Source: an uncultured bacterium
GTDB lineage: Bacteria; Verrucomicrobiota; Kiritimatiellia; RFP12; UBA1067
NCBI GenBank assembly: GCA_946401765.1
Contig: CAMIVJ010000143.1
Span: forward strand, 1 to 6,921
Direction: 5' to 3'
DNA length: 6,921 nucleotides
Positions 6,321 to 6,921 of this stretch are shown one piece after another. Numbering within the stretch: position 1 is the stretch's first letter; each line of letters begins with the position of its first letter. Position numbers and translations under genes: made by a program. A model generated the notes under the pieces. That model did not search any database. It saw only the letters and a list, made by a program, of their open reading frames with translations, and was not told the origin of the DNA.

Positions 6321-6448
6321 TTCTCTGCATCCTCCCTCATTGAGGTCCTAGCCCCCTTCCTTGCAGGTCCTTTCTTTCGCTGGGGCCGAGGTCCGTGTTT
6401 GAAAGTCGATGCGTCCCGCACGTTTCCCAGTGCGCAAAACCCGCTCCA
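6321..6448 (-). other. Intergenic region upstream of the hydrolase
   Basis: This 128-base stretch has the hydrolase ribosome site (GGAGG at 6331-6335) and three copies of GGACCT. A weak 5-bp hairpin (CGCAC/GTGCG, 6417-6434) sits 15 bases after the small lipoprotein stop but has no T-run. I see no good sigma70 promoter, so the hydrolase may be co-transcribed with the lipoprotein gene. A frame open through part of this stretch (minus, 6531-6337) has no ribosome site and low-complexity basic content and was not accepted as a gene. Confidence 0.4.
6343..6394 (-). repeat. Three spaced GGACCT direct repeats
   Basis: The minus strand carries GGACCT at 6394-6389, 6370-6365 and 6348-6343, that is at 24- and 22-base steps, close to two helical turns. 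Two copies are preceded by A (AGGACCT). They lie in the gap just upstream of the hydrolase ribosome site, where an operator could sit. The unit is only six bases long in G+C-rich DNA, so chance is quite possible. Confidence 0.25.
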
Positions 6449-6798
6449 CTATTCATGCTTCTCCTTCTCGCATTTCTTTTGACGATTCTCATAGTCGTTG
6501 ATACAGTCATAAGGCAAACAGAGGATGTCAAATGCAGGTGCGATAACGTAACACTCTACAGGATGAACAACTATTGCAATAGGCCAAAGTATAAACGGAC
6601 CGACGAAAGGAACAAAAAACCACCCCAGAATATAGCGTCACCCATTGTGTGCCCTTTAAACCAGTTATCACGACCAATCTCTTCATTAGCATATTTGGTA
6701 GAGGCAAAGTACTCTCCGTCCCGATTGACAACCGTGTAACATCCCTGCTGCAGCAAGCATGCCAGTGCCATCGCAATCATTATCGTCTTTCGTTTCAT
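6449..6798 (-). pseudogene. Frame-broken small lipoprotein with YceK-like tail
   Basis: From ATG at 6798 (GGAG 7 bases upstream) a 75-residue frame runs to TAG at 6573-6571. It starts with a lipoprotein-type signal (MKRKTIMIAMALACLL, then QQGC with Cys20; the two Gln before Gly-Cys make a non-standard lipobox). After codon 62, at a six-T run (6614-6619), the -1 frame stays open to TAG at 6451-6449 and adds 54 residues with far better protein character: a hydrophobic VPFVGPFILWPIAIVV segment, then APAFDILCLPYD and a charged Lys/Glu/Cys-rich end. PAFD..CLPYD resembles the LPFS..DT.LLP.D end of YceK/YidQ (DUF1375) lipoproteins. The joined protein would have about 116 residues. The cause may be a real one-base deletion, an assembly error in the homopolymer, or -1 ribosomal frameshifting. 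Base composition is A+T-richer than its neighbours. Function is unknown; YceK-type proteins are envelope lipoproteins without a firm role. Confidence 0.7.
6613..6619 (-). other. Slippery heptamer T TTT TTG at the frame junction
   Basis: Read in the frame of the lipoprotein start, bases 6619-6613 are T TTT TTG (codons GGT TTT TTG), which fits the X XXY YYZ pattern for -1 slippage. Shifting here joins residue 62 directly to the downstream frame (VPFVGP). The -1 frame is open only from 6637 downstream and the zero frame only to 6571, and this is the only slippery run inside that overlap. I see no strong stem or pseudoknot directly downstream and no clear internal Shine-Dalgarno upstream, so programmed use is not established. 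Confidence 0.5.
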
Positions 6799-6921
6799 GA
6801 CTTTTCTCCTTTTCCGTTTTAGACAAGATTAAGTGAGCCTCAACGCATTCCCTCAATCCTGTCTATACTCTACTTCAAGCGTTATACCTCTCCTCTTTGC
6901 AAGAGTCGCATTCAAGTTCCT
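6799..6921 (-). promoter_or_regulatory. Leader and weak candidate promoter of the small lipoprotein gene
   Basis: The ribosome site AAAAGGAG lies just upstream of the ATG. A possible promoter is TTGAGG (6856-6851) and CTTAAT (6833-6828) with a 17-base spacer, 4 of 6 matches in each box. Two short minus-strand frames enter from the right edge and stop at 6853-6855 (22 codons, reading LAKRRGITLEVEYRQD at its end) and 6875-6877; the first could be the C-terminus of an upstream gene, but it is too short to judge. Confidence 0.3.

Noticed and set aside
6417..6434. Hairpin after the small lipoprotein gene as terminator
   Set aside because: The stem is only 5 bp with an 8-base loop and no T-run follows.
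6337..6531. Minus-strand 64-codon frame downstream of the small lipoprotein
   Set aside because: It has no ribosome site, overlaps the better -1 continuation of the lipoprotein, and shows no protein-like pattern.

Overview
All convincing genes in this window lie on the minus strand, so they read right to left. Most of it is G+C-rich (about 70% by hand count at 4201-4260), while the right end is clearly poorer (about 43% at 6661-6720). Rubredoxin, rubrerythrin and an NAD-linked class 1B dihydroorotate dehydrogenase point to an anaerobic or microaerophilic bacterium. A Tat-exported lipoprotein and a second Sec-type lipoprotein fit a diderm cell envelope. The overall style (Ala/Lys-rich secreted proteins, strong AGGAG ribosome sites) made me think of an anaerobic PVC-type lineage such as Kiritimatiellota, but this is a low-confidence guess.

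Layout in transcription order. (1) 6798-6449: a small lipoprotein gene whose reading frame breaks at a run of six T. The downstream -1 frame continues a good protein with a YceK-like tail. (2) 6320-5376: a secreted alpha/beta hydrolase. (3) A clear sigma70-type promoter at 5328-5356, a GNRA-loop hairpin in the leader, then rubredoxin (5246-5109), rubrerythrin (5049-4516), pyrK (4509-3694), pyrD (3680-2697), a LUD-domain protein (2700-2131) and a Tat metallophosphoesterase lipoprotein (2118-649). From rubrerythrin onward the genes overlap or nearly touch, and three junctions have the upstream stop codon built into the next Shine-Dalgarno sequence, so they look like one coupled transcript. (4) 559 to the left edge: the N-terminal third of a beta-CASP metallo-beta-lactamase-fold ribonuclease, cut by the window.

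How the genes may work together: rubredoxin passes electrons to rubrerythrin, which reduces hydrogen peroxide. PyrK (FAD, 2Fe-2S) and PyrD (FMN) oxidise dihydroorotate and pass electrons to NAD. Their tight linkage raises the possibility that PyrK, or the PyrDK complex, also feeds electrons to rubredoxin or rubrerythrin; this is inference only. The Cys-rich LUD protein may be a further redox partner.

The most unusual observations are the frame break at a textbook T TTT TTG slippery heptamer, the rubredoxin/rubrerythrin/pyrK/pyrD/LUD gene order, and the 45-residue loop-deleted rubredoxin. I see no tRNA, rRNA, CRISPR array, insertion sequence or phage gene.
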